Positions 58,769-64,000 of a stretch of 64,000 nt of DNA are shown here, piece by piece. The notes under the pieces are model-generated. The model saw nothing but the letters and a program-made list of their open reading frames with translations. It was not told the origin of the DNA and made no database searches. The first letter of the stretch is position 1. Each line of letters opens with the position of its first letter. The position numbers were made by a program, and so were the translations under genes. Source of the DNA: Candidatus Pseudobutyricicoccus lothianensis (GTDB lineage: Bacteria > Bacillota > Clostridia > Oscillospirales > Butyricicoccaceae); contig CAJFRA010000001.1 of the NCBI GenBank assembly GCA_904419295.1, forward strand, positions 1 to 64,000, read 5' to 3'.

Positions 58769-58901
58769 AACCGGAGAGCGGTTAGGTATCATGTCATTTG
58801 CGGCCCTTTTCCTGTTGCCAAAACCGGCAGCCAAAAAGGAAGGCAATGAATCACGGCCTGCGGGCCAAACCGCCCCTTCCCCATGTGAGGAGGAGTGCAG
58901 T

Positions 58902-59156
58902 GTGAAGCGCTATTATTATAAAAAGGAAAAGGTCCTTTTATGTGCCCGGGCCTTGTTTGGGCAAAAAGAAGATTACCGAGAGGACGATTACCGCAAATAC
59001 CAGGGTATGGAAGTGGTAGTGCATCCCGATGGCCGTTTTTCCGTATGGGGCAACCTGGGGGAAGAGGACGCCGACCTGCTGCGGGATACGAAGCCCGATC
59101 ATGCCAATGTGCTGCCTCAGGCTATGGCCTTGGCAGATGATGTAACAAACGAATGA
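58902..59156 (+). CDS. Small conserved-looking protein, 84 aa
   Basis: An acidic/basic soluble protein starting at a GTG (58902), 6 nt after GAGGAGGAG: MKRYYYKKEKVLLCARALFG. It has a short beta-like middle MEVVVHPDGRFSVWGNLGEED. I do not recognise a family. The frame continues upstream to 58791 without a ribosome binding site. It is followed by the ACT-domain gene 13 nt later and likely forms an operon with it. Confidence 0.68.
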   Translation: MKRYYYKKEKVLLCARALFGQKEDYREDDYRKYQGMEVVVHPDGRFSVWGNLGEEDADLLRDTKPDHANVLPQAMALADDVTNE

Positions 59157-59169
59157 AAAGAGGTTTCCC

Positions 59170-59610
59170 ATGACAGAGCGTCACGAGCGTCATAAATATC
59201 TGTTGATCGACAGCCGCGTGCTGCCCGATGTATTTTTGAAAGTGGTACAAGCCAAGGAAATGTTGGCCAAAGGCAAAGCCAAAAGCGCCACTATGGCTGC
59301 CCGGGCCTGTGGGATCTCCCGCAGCGCTTTTTATAAGTACAAAGACAATGTGGAAGTGTTTGACCTGGAGACCCGGGGCAGCATGGTCACGTTGTATTTT
59401 TCACTGGAAGACGAACCCGGCGTGCTTTCTTCTGTTTTGGGCTGCATTTACGATGCCGGTGCCAATATAATCACCATCAACCAAAACGTGCCCACAGACG
59501 GCGTCGCGCCTGTGACCATCTCCATCAAGCTTGGCACGCAGACCACATTGGCACAGCTGCAGATCGCCCTGCTGGGCATCCCGGGTGTGGTGCGGGTCAA
59601 AGAGATCTAG
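59170..59610 (+). CDS. ACT-domain protein, PheB/UPF0735 family
   Basis: A 146-aa protein with an N-terminal helical region containing a HTH-like segment (KSATMAARACGISRSAFYKYKDNV, about residues 37-60 in two parts) and a C-terminal ACT domain (MVTLYFSLEDEPGVLSSVLG, about 72-146). UPF0735/PheB proteins are found with aromatic-amino-acid genes in Bacillus and may bind phenylalanine as a regulator. No such genes are adjacent here. Confidence 0.9.
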   Translation: MTERHERHKYLLIDSRVLPDVFLKVVQAKEMLAKGKAKSATMAARACGISRSAFYKYKDNVEVFDLETRGSMVTLYFSLEDEPGVLSSVLGCIYDAGANIITINQNVPTDGVAPVTISIKLGTQTTLAQLQIALLGIPGVVRVKEI

Positions 59611-59616
59611 CCATGC

Positions 59617-59658
59617 AAAAAAGGCCTGCCGCGGCCACAGCCGGAACAAGCCTCTTTT
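59617..59658. terminator. Hairpin terminator, stronger on the minus strand
   Basis: On the minus strand AAAAGAGGCTTG pairs with CAGGCCTTTTTT (two G-U pairs) and ends in T6, suiting the small leftward ORF at 59681-59779; on the plus strand there are two mismatches. Confidence 0.65.
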
Positions 59659-59680
59659 GCACTGGATCACACCGGTCGGT

Positions 59681-59779
59681 TTAGCCGTCGTGGCGGCAGT
59701 TTTCGGCGTTGTTCTCCATTTTATTCTGCCCCTTGTTGTTCTGGGCTTTATTGTTTTGGCTGTTCTTGCTGTTTTTCAT
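59681..59779 (-). CDS. 32-aa Asn/Lys-rich microORF
   Basis: A short frame MKNSKNSQNNKAQNNKGQ...NCRHDG (only the ends given) with GAGGTG about 8 nt before the ATG at 59779, ending TAA at 59681. It is extremely rich in Asn, Lys, Gln and Ser, unlike the surrounding proteins, and is followed by a terminator on its own strand. Similar Asn/Lys-rich tiny proteins are seen in Clostridia, sometimes annotated as spore- or stress-related, but I cannot assign a function. Confidence 0.62.
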   Translation of the reverse strand: MKNSKNSQNNKAQNNKGQNKMENNAENCRHDG

Positions 59780-59840
59780 GTTGTGTTCACCTCATTTCAC
59801 ATGGTGAGCTTAGTGTGTGCCGCAGCAGTCGTTTTATGCG

Positions 59841-59869
59841 TTGATTTTGTGCCACGGTTTTGATAAAAT
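59841..59869 (+). promoter_or_regulatory. yebC promoter
   Basis: -35 TTGATT, 17-nt spacer, -10 TAAAAT with a TGA extension, about 55 nt before the ATG. Confidence 0.8.
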
Positions 59870-59924
59870 AAATGCGCTTTGGCAAAAAATAATTATTCAT
59901 GTGATGATATAGGAGGAACCTTGC

Positions 59925-60665
59925 ATGTCAGGACATTCCAAATGGCATAACATTGCCAGGAAAAAAGGCGTTGTAGACCAACAGCGCGCCAAGATCTTTA
60001 CCAAATTTGCCCGTGAAATGGCGGTGGTGATCCGCACAGGCGGTTCGGCGGACCCCAATGTAAACAGCAAGCTGAAAGATGTGATCGCCAAGGCCAAGGC
60101 CAACAATGTGCCCAACGACAACATCAACCGGGTGCTGCAAAAATATGCATCGGGCGGCGGCGGTGAGGATTATGAATCCATCACCTACGAAGGATACGGC
60201 CCCAAGGGAATTGCGGTGATCGTGGAAACTCTGACGGATAACCGCAACCGTACAGCAGGCGATATGCGCCATTACTTTGACAAATACGGCGGCAATCTGG
60301 GCGCTTCGGGCTGTGTATCCTGGCAGTTTGACCGCAAGGGCATGCTGGTCATCGAGCGGCTGGACGACATGGACGAAGACGAGGTGATGATGCAGGCGCT
60401 GGAGGCTGGCGCCGCAGATTTCAACGCCGAAGAGGATGTGTTTGAAATCACCACAACGCCAGATGACCTGGGGGCGGTGCGCGAAGCGCTGGAAGGCCAT
60501 GGATATACCTTTGTAGAAGCCGAAGAGGCGATGGTGCCCCAGAACTACATTGCGTTGGAGGACGAAGACGACATCAAAAATATGAACAAGCTGTTGGAGA
60601 TGTTGGAAGACAACGACGATGTGCAGAATGTGTGGCACAACTGGGAAAACCCCACAGAAGCATAG
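59925..60665 (+). CDS. yebC: YebC/PmpR family protein (transcription or translation factor)
   Basis: A 246-aa protein of the YebC/PmpR/TACO1 family. The N-terminal GHSKWHNIARKKGVVDQQRAKIF, GGSADPNVNSKL, NVPNDNINRVLQK and YGPKGIAVIVETLTDNRNRT are all signatures. Three-domain length is normal. Members act as transcription regulators, and recent work places them at the ribosome helping proline-rich translation. AGGAGG precedes the ATG at 59925. It has its own promoter and terminator. Confidence 0.94.
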   Translation: MSGHSKWHNIARKKGVVDQQRAKIFTKFAREMAVVIRTGGSADPNVNSKLKDVIAKAKANNVPNDNINRVLQKYASGGGGEDYESITYEGYGPKGIAVIVETLTDNRNRTAGDMRHYFDKYGGNLGASGCVSWQFDRKGMLVIERLDDMDEDEVMMQALEAGAADFNAEEDVFEITTTPDDLGAVREALEGHGYTFVEAEEAMVPQNYIALEDEDDIKNMNKLLEMLEDNDDVQNVWHNWENPTEA

Positions 60666-60680
60666 CAGAATAAAACAACG

Positions 60681-60716
60681 AAAGCGCCCTTTGGCCTTGG
60701 CCAGAGGGCGCTTTTG
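60681..60716. terminator. Bidirectional hairpin terminator
   Basis: Stem starting AAAGCGCCCT and ending AGGGCGCTTTT, with one internal mismatch, between yebC and the convergent Xre gene. Confidence 0.85.
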
Positions 60717-60722
60717 TCGCTT

Positions 60723-60941
60723 TTACTCATAAGGGTGGGGATTGTTCGTGCGCCCAAGGATATAATCCACCGATGTGTGGTATAGATCGGCCAAAGCAAT
60801 GAGAATATCTGTGGGCGGATCACGGTAACCTTGTTCGTAGCGGAAGTACTGGGGCTGTGGCATGTGCAGCAATGCAGCCACTTGGCGCTGGGTCATGTCG
60901 TGGTCTTCCCGCAGCTCCCGGATCCTCCTATAATAAGCCAT
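60723..60941 (-). CDS. Xre-family DNA-binding protein, 72 aa
   Basis: A single helix-turn-helix domain: MAYYRRIRELREDHDMTQRQ, VAALLHMPQPQYFRYEQG and DILIALADLYHTSVDYILGR. The ATG at 60941 has a weak GGGGTG upstream. Small Xre repressors of this type usually control their own and divergent genes. The two inverted repeats of GATATCC at 60953 and 61008 flank the divergent promoter region, suggesting autoregulation and control of the membrane protein at 61166. Confidence 0.88.
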   Translation of the reverse strand: MAYYRRIRELREDHDMTQRQVAALLHMPQPQYFRYEQGYRDPPTDILIALADLYHTSVDYILGRTNNPHPYE

Positions 60942-60970
60942 TGCAACACCCCGATATCCAATCAGATATT

Positions 60971-60999
60971 TTGACAATACATTATATTTTGTGTATTCT
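60971..60999 (+). promoter_or_regulatory. Promoter for the four-TM protein
   Basis: Consensus -35 TTGACA, 17-nt spacer, -10 TATTCT. The transcript start falls about at the operator at 61008. Confidence 0.75.
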
Positions 61000-61007
61000 A
61001 GATGAGT

Positions 61008-61025
61008 GATATCCATTTGGATATC
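61008..61025 (+). promoter_or_regulatory. Operator for the Xre repressor
   Basis: GATATCCA-tt-TGGATATC, a perfect 8-bp inverted repeat just after the rightward -10. A degenerate copy (GATATCCA-at-CAGATATT) lies at 60953-60970, between the leftward gene start and the -35. Confidence 0.72.
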
Positions 61026-61165
61026 AAGGGAAGAAAAGAGTTTGCGGAAAATTTCGGGCAGGAAGCTTAAGATTCCCAAGAAAAGGTCGATAAAAGGAAC
61101 GGAAGGATGGGAGAAACGGCACTGCCCGATTTCTTCGCAAAAAAGACAGGGAAAGGAGGGGAAAT

Positions 61166-61657
61166 ATGGCAAATAATTTTGAATCGAGAAAAAAGCAAAT
61201 GGATGGGATCCATCACAATGTTTTTCTATTGATCGGCGGAATCCTTTTGCTGCTGTTCGGTGGCGTCAAGACATTCAGCACATTGTCCAGCATGGGCGAA
61301 TATACACCGTTGTTCAGTGACCCCAATTATGGCTCGATGATGATGGCCGCAGTTGCCTTGGATGTAGTCACTGGCATTTCGGAACTGGCAGCTGGCATAT
61401 TGGCTCTGGTCTTTCGCAAAAATGGGGAAAAGACCAAAATTACATTTGCTGTTAGCATCGTTGCGGTGATCGCTGGGTTTATCACTGCGCTGGTCATTAT
61501 TTTTACATCGGATACCAGAACTGCCTACAGCGGTGGGCGGATGCCCATTGATTTGGTGGCATCGCTCTTTGTGCTGCTGGGCGCTTACAAGCTGATGTGG
61601 ATGAACAAACACAAAGACAAGCTGGCCGAGACCCAGCCGGATCTGGCAGCAAAATAG
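61166..61657 (+). CDS. Four-TM membrane protein
   Basis: A 163-aa protein with hydrophobic helices at about residues 17-40, 58-82, 90-113 and 128-145, with an extracytoplasmic loop between the first two (STLSSMGEYTPLFSDPNYGS). No family recognised. GGAGGGG precedes the ATG at 61166. It is divergent from the small Xre gene and downstream of a matching operator, so repressor-controlled expression is likely. Confidence 0.75.
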   Translation: MANNFESRKKQMDGIHHNVFLLIGGILLLLFGGVKTFSTLSSMGEYTPLFSDPNYGSMMMAAVALDVVTGISELAAGILALVFRKNGEKTKITFAVSIVAVIAGFITALVIIFTSDTRTAYSGGRMPIDLVASLFVLLGAYKLMWMNKHKDKLAETQPDLAAK

Positions 61658-61666
61658 CAAGATACC

Positions 61667-61698
61667 AAAAAAGCATCCTCCGAGAAGGATGCTTTTTT
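61667..61698. terminator. Bidirectional intrinsic terminator
   Basis: Stem AAAAAAGCATCCT and its complement with a short loop, between convergent genes. Confidence 0.9.
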
Positions 61699-61759
61699 AT
61701 ACGCATTTGCTGACGTTGTCCAGGCTTTGCGACCAAGGGGGCGTTTGAAATGGGGCAAC

Positions 61760-62155
61760 CTACACGCCCAAAACATAAAAGCCCAGGCACTGCTCGACTT
61801 CCATCAACCATTTCAGCAGCACCGGGTAATCCAGCGGTGTTTCGGTTTTCAAACGCTTCCATATGGAGGCGGCCTGTTCCCGCGAATAGAAATTGATCCC
61901 GAACAAGTCCATTGGGCCCCTTGTCTCGTTGTTGTATACTCCGCCGGTAATTATATGTCCATAGTTTTGGAAAAACACATCCACGTCATCACCGAAAACA
62001 TACAGGGAATCATTTTTCCAGTGCTCAATGGAATCAACCGAAACGATTCGATGGATCGCGGTCCCTTGCGGCAACCGGCAATATTGGATCTCGATGAAAT
62101 CAGAACCGCCGAGCTTCCTTCGCTCTGCTTGCGATTGAAATACATGAAATAACAA
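61760..62155 (-). CDS. Unknown 131-aa protein
   Basis: A soluble protein whose sequence has normal globular character: YCRLPQGTAIHRIVSVD, FFQNYGHIITGGVYNNET and SREQAASIWKRLKTE. It starts at a TTG (62155), 9 nt after AAGGGG. No family recognised. The region is lower in GC than the core genes. A competing frame exists on the plus strand over the same interval, but it lacks a ribosome binding site and has weaker protein character. Confidence 0.55.
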   Translation of the reverse strand: MLFHVFQSQAERRKLGGSDFIEIQYCRLPQGTAIHRIVSVDSIEHWKNDSLYVFGDDVDVFFQNYGHIITGGVYNNETRGPMDLFGINFYSREQAASIWKRLKTETPLDYPVLLKWLMEVEQCLGFYVLGV

Positions 62156-62293
62156 AGAAAGTCACCCCTTGCGCTCTTGTTTTCACTTCATTGAAATGAT
62201 ACCAGCGCTGGGGACCGATTGCAAGCCGTCCACAGATGGCAGATAGGGCGAAAACGCCAATGAGTGGAGGCCGCCTAAAAGCGGTCGGAAACC

Positions 62294-62330
62294 AAAAAGA
62301 AAGACACGCTTCTAGCGTGTCTTTCTTTTT
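62294..62330. terminator. Terminator of the tRNA-Ala gene
   Basis: A 17-bp stem, reading AAAAAGAAAGACACGCT on the plus strand, with a 3-nt loop. On the minus strand it follows directly behind the tRNA CCA end and finishes in a T-rich tract. Confidence 0.88.
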
Positions 62331-62405
62331 GGTGGACCTGGAGGGATTCGAACCCTTGACCTCTGCGATGCGAACGCAGCGCTCTCCCAGCTGAGCTACA
62401 GGCCC
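62330..62405 (-). tRNA. tRNA-Ala (anticodon CGC)
   Basis: A complete 76-nt cloverleaf with encoded CCA. The anticodon stem CTGCG/CGCAG encloses TTCGCAT, so the anticodon is CGC (codon GCG). The acceptor stem has the G3-U70 pair that is the alanine identity element. D arm GCTC/GAGC and T loop TTCGAAT are normal; the outermost T-stem pair is an A-C mismatch. Confidence 0.95.
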
Positions 62406-62446
62406 CTATGTTGTTGAACTGCCCCTCTGAGGTGGACAGCAGAATT

Positions 62447-62475
62447 ATTATAGCTTTTCCGCTGAGAAAAGTCAA
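62447..62475 (-). promoter_or_regulatory. tRNA-Ala promoter
   Basis: On the minus strand, -35 TTGACT, 17-nt spacer, consensus -10 TATAAT, about 42 nt before the mature 5' end. Confidence 0.85.
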
Positions 62476-62637
62476 GAGGTACCGGCTAAAATTCTGCCGC
62501 TATAGCGAAAGAACGAAAACGAAACTCGATATCCCGATAAAAGCAAAGAGCTGTGGTTTGCAACAGGCCGAGCAAGCGGAAGAAATGGAGCAAAAGTCCT
62601 GGAACAGAAGACATTTTGCCTCCACGACTTCTAAACT

Positions 62638-63165
62638 TCAGCGGCTGTGGGCTTCGTCTGGGTTCTGCAATTCAAAAATCAAATGGGGCATTCTTTTCCC
62701 GCGGTATATCTTGACAAAGGAACCGGTCTCCACCATGCCGAGCCGCTTGGCCACAGCGATGGAAGCTCGATTCGTAGGCCTGATGTCACAGACGATTTTG
62801 GGGAGCTTTCGCCTGTGGAACCCATAGTCTACCATCGTCCTGGCTCCTTCGGTGGCATAGCCCTTGCCACAAAAACGACTGTTTAGCAAATAGCCGACGG
62901 CCCAGACCCGCTGGCCTTCCAGTTCTGTTTGCAAAAGTCCGATCTGTCCGACCACCTCCTTGGAAGCTTTCTCCACAGCCAACAGATAATCGATCCCATT
63001 GTCCCGGTAGCCTTGCTGCCGCTTTTTGATCCACTCTCTCACATCGTCATCGGAAAAGATGTGCTCCCACACCTTTTGAACACCGGGATCCCGCAAGCTC
63101 TGTGCGACCGCTGAAAAATCACGATCTTCGATCTTGCGGAAAAACAACCGTTCGGATTCCAGCAC
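62638..63165 (-). CDS. GNAT-family N-acetyltransferase (RimJ/RimL type)
   Basis: A 175-aa acetyltransferase. VLESERLFFRKIEDRDF is the typical RimJ/RimL start, LNSRFCGKGYATEGARTMVDYGF carries the acetyl-CoA-binding Q/RxxGxG/A-like loop, and PTNRASIAVAKRLGMVETG is the conserved helix. The GTG at 63165 follows GAAAGGAG by about 9 nt; an ATG at 63192 has no ribosome binding site. The substrate is unknown. Confidence 0.87.
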   Translation of the reverse strand: MLESERLFFRKIEDRDFSAVAQSLRDPGVQKVWEHIFSDDDVREWIKKRQQGYRDNGIDYLLAVEKASKEVVGQIGLLQTELEGQRVWAVGYLLNSRFCGKGYATEGARTMVDYGFHRRKLPKIVCDIRPTNRASIAVAKRLGMVETGSFVKIYRGKRMPHLIFELQNPDEAHSR

Positions 63166-63311
63166 GCCAAACAGCTCCTTTCTTGCCAGCATGTTGTATC
63201 ATTGGAGCATGATGTTTCTACCACTCCATTTTATCCCATCGGAGGGCCGCAGTCCAGCAGGATCGCGTTTTTTCACAAGAAGAGCGCTGCAGGGCTGCCG
63301 TTCTGCCGGCG

Positions 63312-63340
63312 GTGACGCAGCAGATTTGCTGTGCTATAAT
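63312..63340 (+). promoter_or_regulatory. Promoter for the nuclease-STAND gene
   Basis: -35 GTGACG, 17-nt spacer, consensus -10 TATAAT with a TGC extension. Confidence 0.7.
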
Positions 63341-63402
63341 AAAAAAATAGCTGGAAGCACCGAATAAAAGATGGTAGAACACACAATGGGGAGGGCACCA
63401 CG

Positions 63403-64000
63403 ATGCTGGAATACAGGAATTTGAGTCCGTTGGAATTTGAATATGTGTGCCAGGACATCATGCAGGCGATGCTCCAGATCCCACTGCGCCGTTTTGCGCC
63501 CGGCAAAGACGGTGGGATCGATCTGGTGGACGATTTGAGCAACCCCGGTGTGATCGTCCAGGTCAAGCACTACATCAACAGCCCTTATGCAGCCCTCAAA
63601 CAAGCCTTAAAAGCGGAATTGCCGAAAATAAGAAAACAGAACCCGAAGCAGTATTTCATCTGCTGCTCTCAGCAGCTGTCGCCCCGGCAGACAAAAGAGA
63701 TTTACCAGATCTTTACAGAGTACATGCCGTCAGAACGAAATATCGTCTCCCTATTGGAGATCGACCGCTTTTTATGCGATCCACAAAACAGCGGGCTGCT
63801 GCGCAAACATTTCAAGCTCTGGCTCTCGGCGACCAATATCTTATCCGAGCTGTACAACCAAGACATCTTTGTGGATTCCCAGACGCTCCTCTATGATGTC
63901 GAGAAGGAATTGCCCTATTATGTGCAGACCGATTCCTATTGGAAAGGCAAAGCGGTTTTGGAATCGGAACGCCTGCTCATGCTGGTGGGGAACCCGGGGG
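63403..64000 (+). CDS. Mrr-like nuclease-STAND NTPase, 3' end outside the window
   Basis: The first 199 codons of a longer gene. The N-terminal part (about residues 5-105) is a restriction-endonuclease-fold (PD-(D/E)xK) domain: FAPGKDGGIDL supplies the catalytic Asp and VIVQVKHY the Q-x-K pair. After a helical linker comes YYVQTDSYWKGKAVLESERLLMLVGNPG, the start of an nSTAND3-type P-loop domain. The window ends inside its Walker A motif. This architecture is known from antiviral STAND (Avs-like) and related defence proteins, which sense phage proteins and then cleave DNA. GGGGAGGG is 7 nt before the ATG. The gene is visibly lower in GC than the core genes, consistent with transfer. Confidence 0.85.
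   Translation, partial: MLEYRNLSPLEFEYVCQDIMQAMLQIPLRRFAPGKDGGIDLVDDLSNPGVIVQVKHYINSPYAALKQALKAELPKIRKQNPKQYFICCSQQLSPRQTKEIYQIFTEYMPSERNIVSLLEIDRFLCDPQNSGLLRKHFKLWLSATNILSELYNQDIFVDSQTLLYDVEKELPYYVQTDSYWKGKAVLESERLLMLVGNPG

Noticed and set aside
61727..62152. A 141-codon plus-strand frame over the unknown 131-aa gene
   Set aside because: No ribosome binding site and weaker protein character than the minus-strand frame.
1..64000. CRISPR arrays, prophage or insertion sequences
   Set aside because: No spaced short repeats, integrase, transposase or phage structural genes were seen; the only repeat array has no spacers.

Overview
The window looks like chromosomal DNA of a high-GC Firmicute of class Clostridia, probably an Oscillospiraceae/Ruminococcaceae-type gut anaerobe. 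The reasons are strong AGGAGG-type ribosome binding sites, many extended -10 promoters (TGnTATAAT-like), a Bacillus/Clostridia-type LexA box at recA, a T-box leader on serS, FabK-type enoyl reduction, and Firmicute families such as a YabE-like 3D protein next to ksgA, YqhQ/DUF1385 beside prmC, and Mbl/MreB. The species assignment is inference. Nearly all of the window is ordinary core genome. No integrase, transposase, phage module or CRISPR array was seen.

Layout. 1-13.6 kb: a probably frameshifted membrane protein gene, a 3D-domain cell-wall protein, ksgA, DUF1294, a phosphoesterase, a ferritin-like protein, a membrane-anchored MutS-like ATPase, GrpB, an MBL hydrolase, a lipoprotein, mtaB with a LiaF-like gene, a D,D-carboxypeptidase and a small P-loop protein. 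13.7-19.2 kb: lipoprotein, response regulator, sensor kinase, yqhQ and prmC. 19.2-27.4 kb: the LexA-controlled recA-recX-rimO-pgsA-cysS run, followed by recD2 and comFC. 27.5-38.8 kb: cell-envelope genes, with mreB, an FHA-SEDS fusion paired with a class B PBP, a SleB-like hydrolase, brnQ, a frame-disrupted MATE efflux gene behind an attenuator, and an SLH-like secreted protein. 39-45.4 kb: a DUF6442 gene, PPK2, an SDR, a tandem 108-bp palindromic repeat array, a lipoprotein cyclophilin, a candidate sRNA, a small membrane peptide with a KPVxYLYP protein, and serS with its T-box.

45.5-55.9 kb is a complete type II fatty acid synthesis operon: acpP, accB, accC, accD, accA, fabH, fabK, a second FMN reductase-like gene, fabD, fabG, fabF and fabZ. 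Most junctions overlap or are very short. Two TTTG-N5-CAAA palindromes, one in the acpP promoter and one before accB, suggest control by a FabT-like MarR repressor that is not encoded in the window. Acetyl-CoA carboxylase makes malonyl-CoA, FabD and FabH start chains, FabF/FabG/FabZ/FabK elongate them, and PgsA (22.2 kb) uses the resulting lipids for phosphatidylglycerol.

56-64 kb: an Xre-type membrane regulator, a phosphoesterase/TVP38 pair, a PheB-type ACT protein, a 32-aa Asn/Lys-rich microORF, yebC, an Xre regulator divergent from a membrane protein, tRNA-Ala(CGC) and a GNAT acetyltransferase. At the right edge lies the start of a Mrr-like nuclease-STAND NTPase, a likely anti-phage protein cut by the window in its Walker A motif. 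The right end from about 61.7 kb is visibly lower in GC than the core.

Most worth a second look: the 108-bp repeat array at 41.56-41.85 kb, the attenuator plus one-base frame break of the MATE gene at 35.9-36.1 kb, the candidate sRNA at 42.68 kb, the structured brnQ leader, the edge STAND defence gene, and several small ORFs with good ribosome binding sites.
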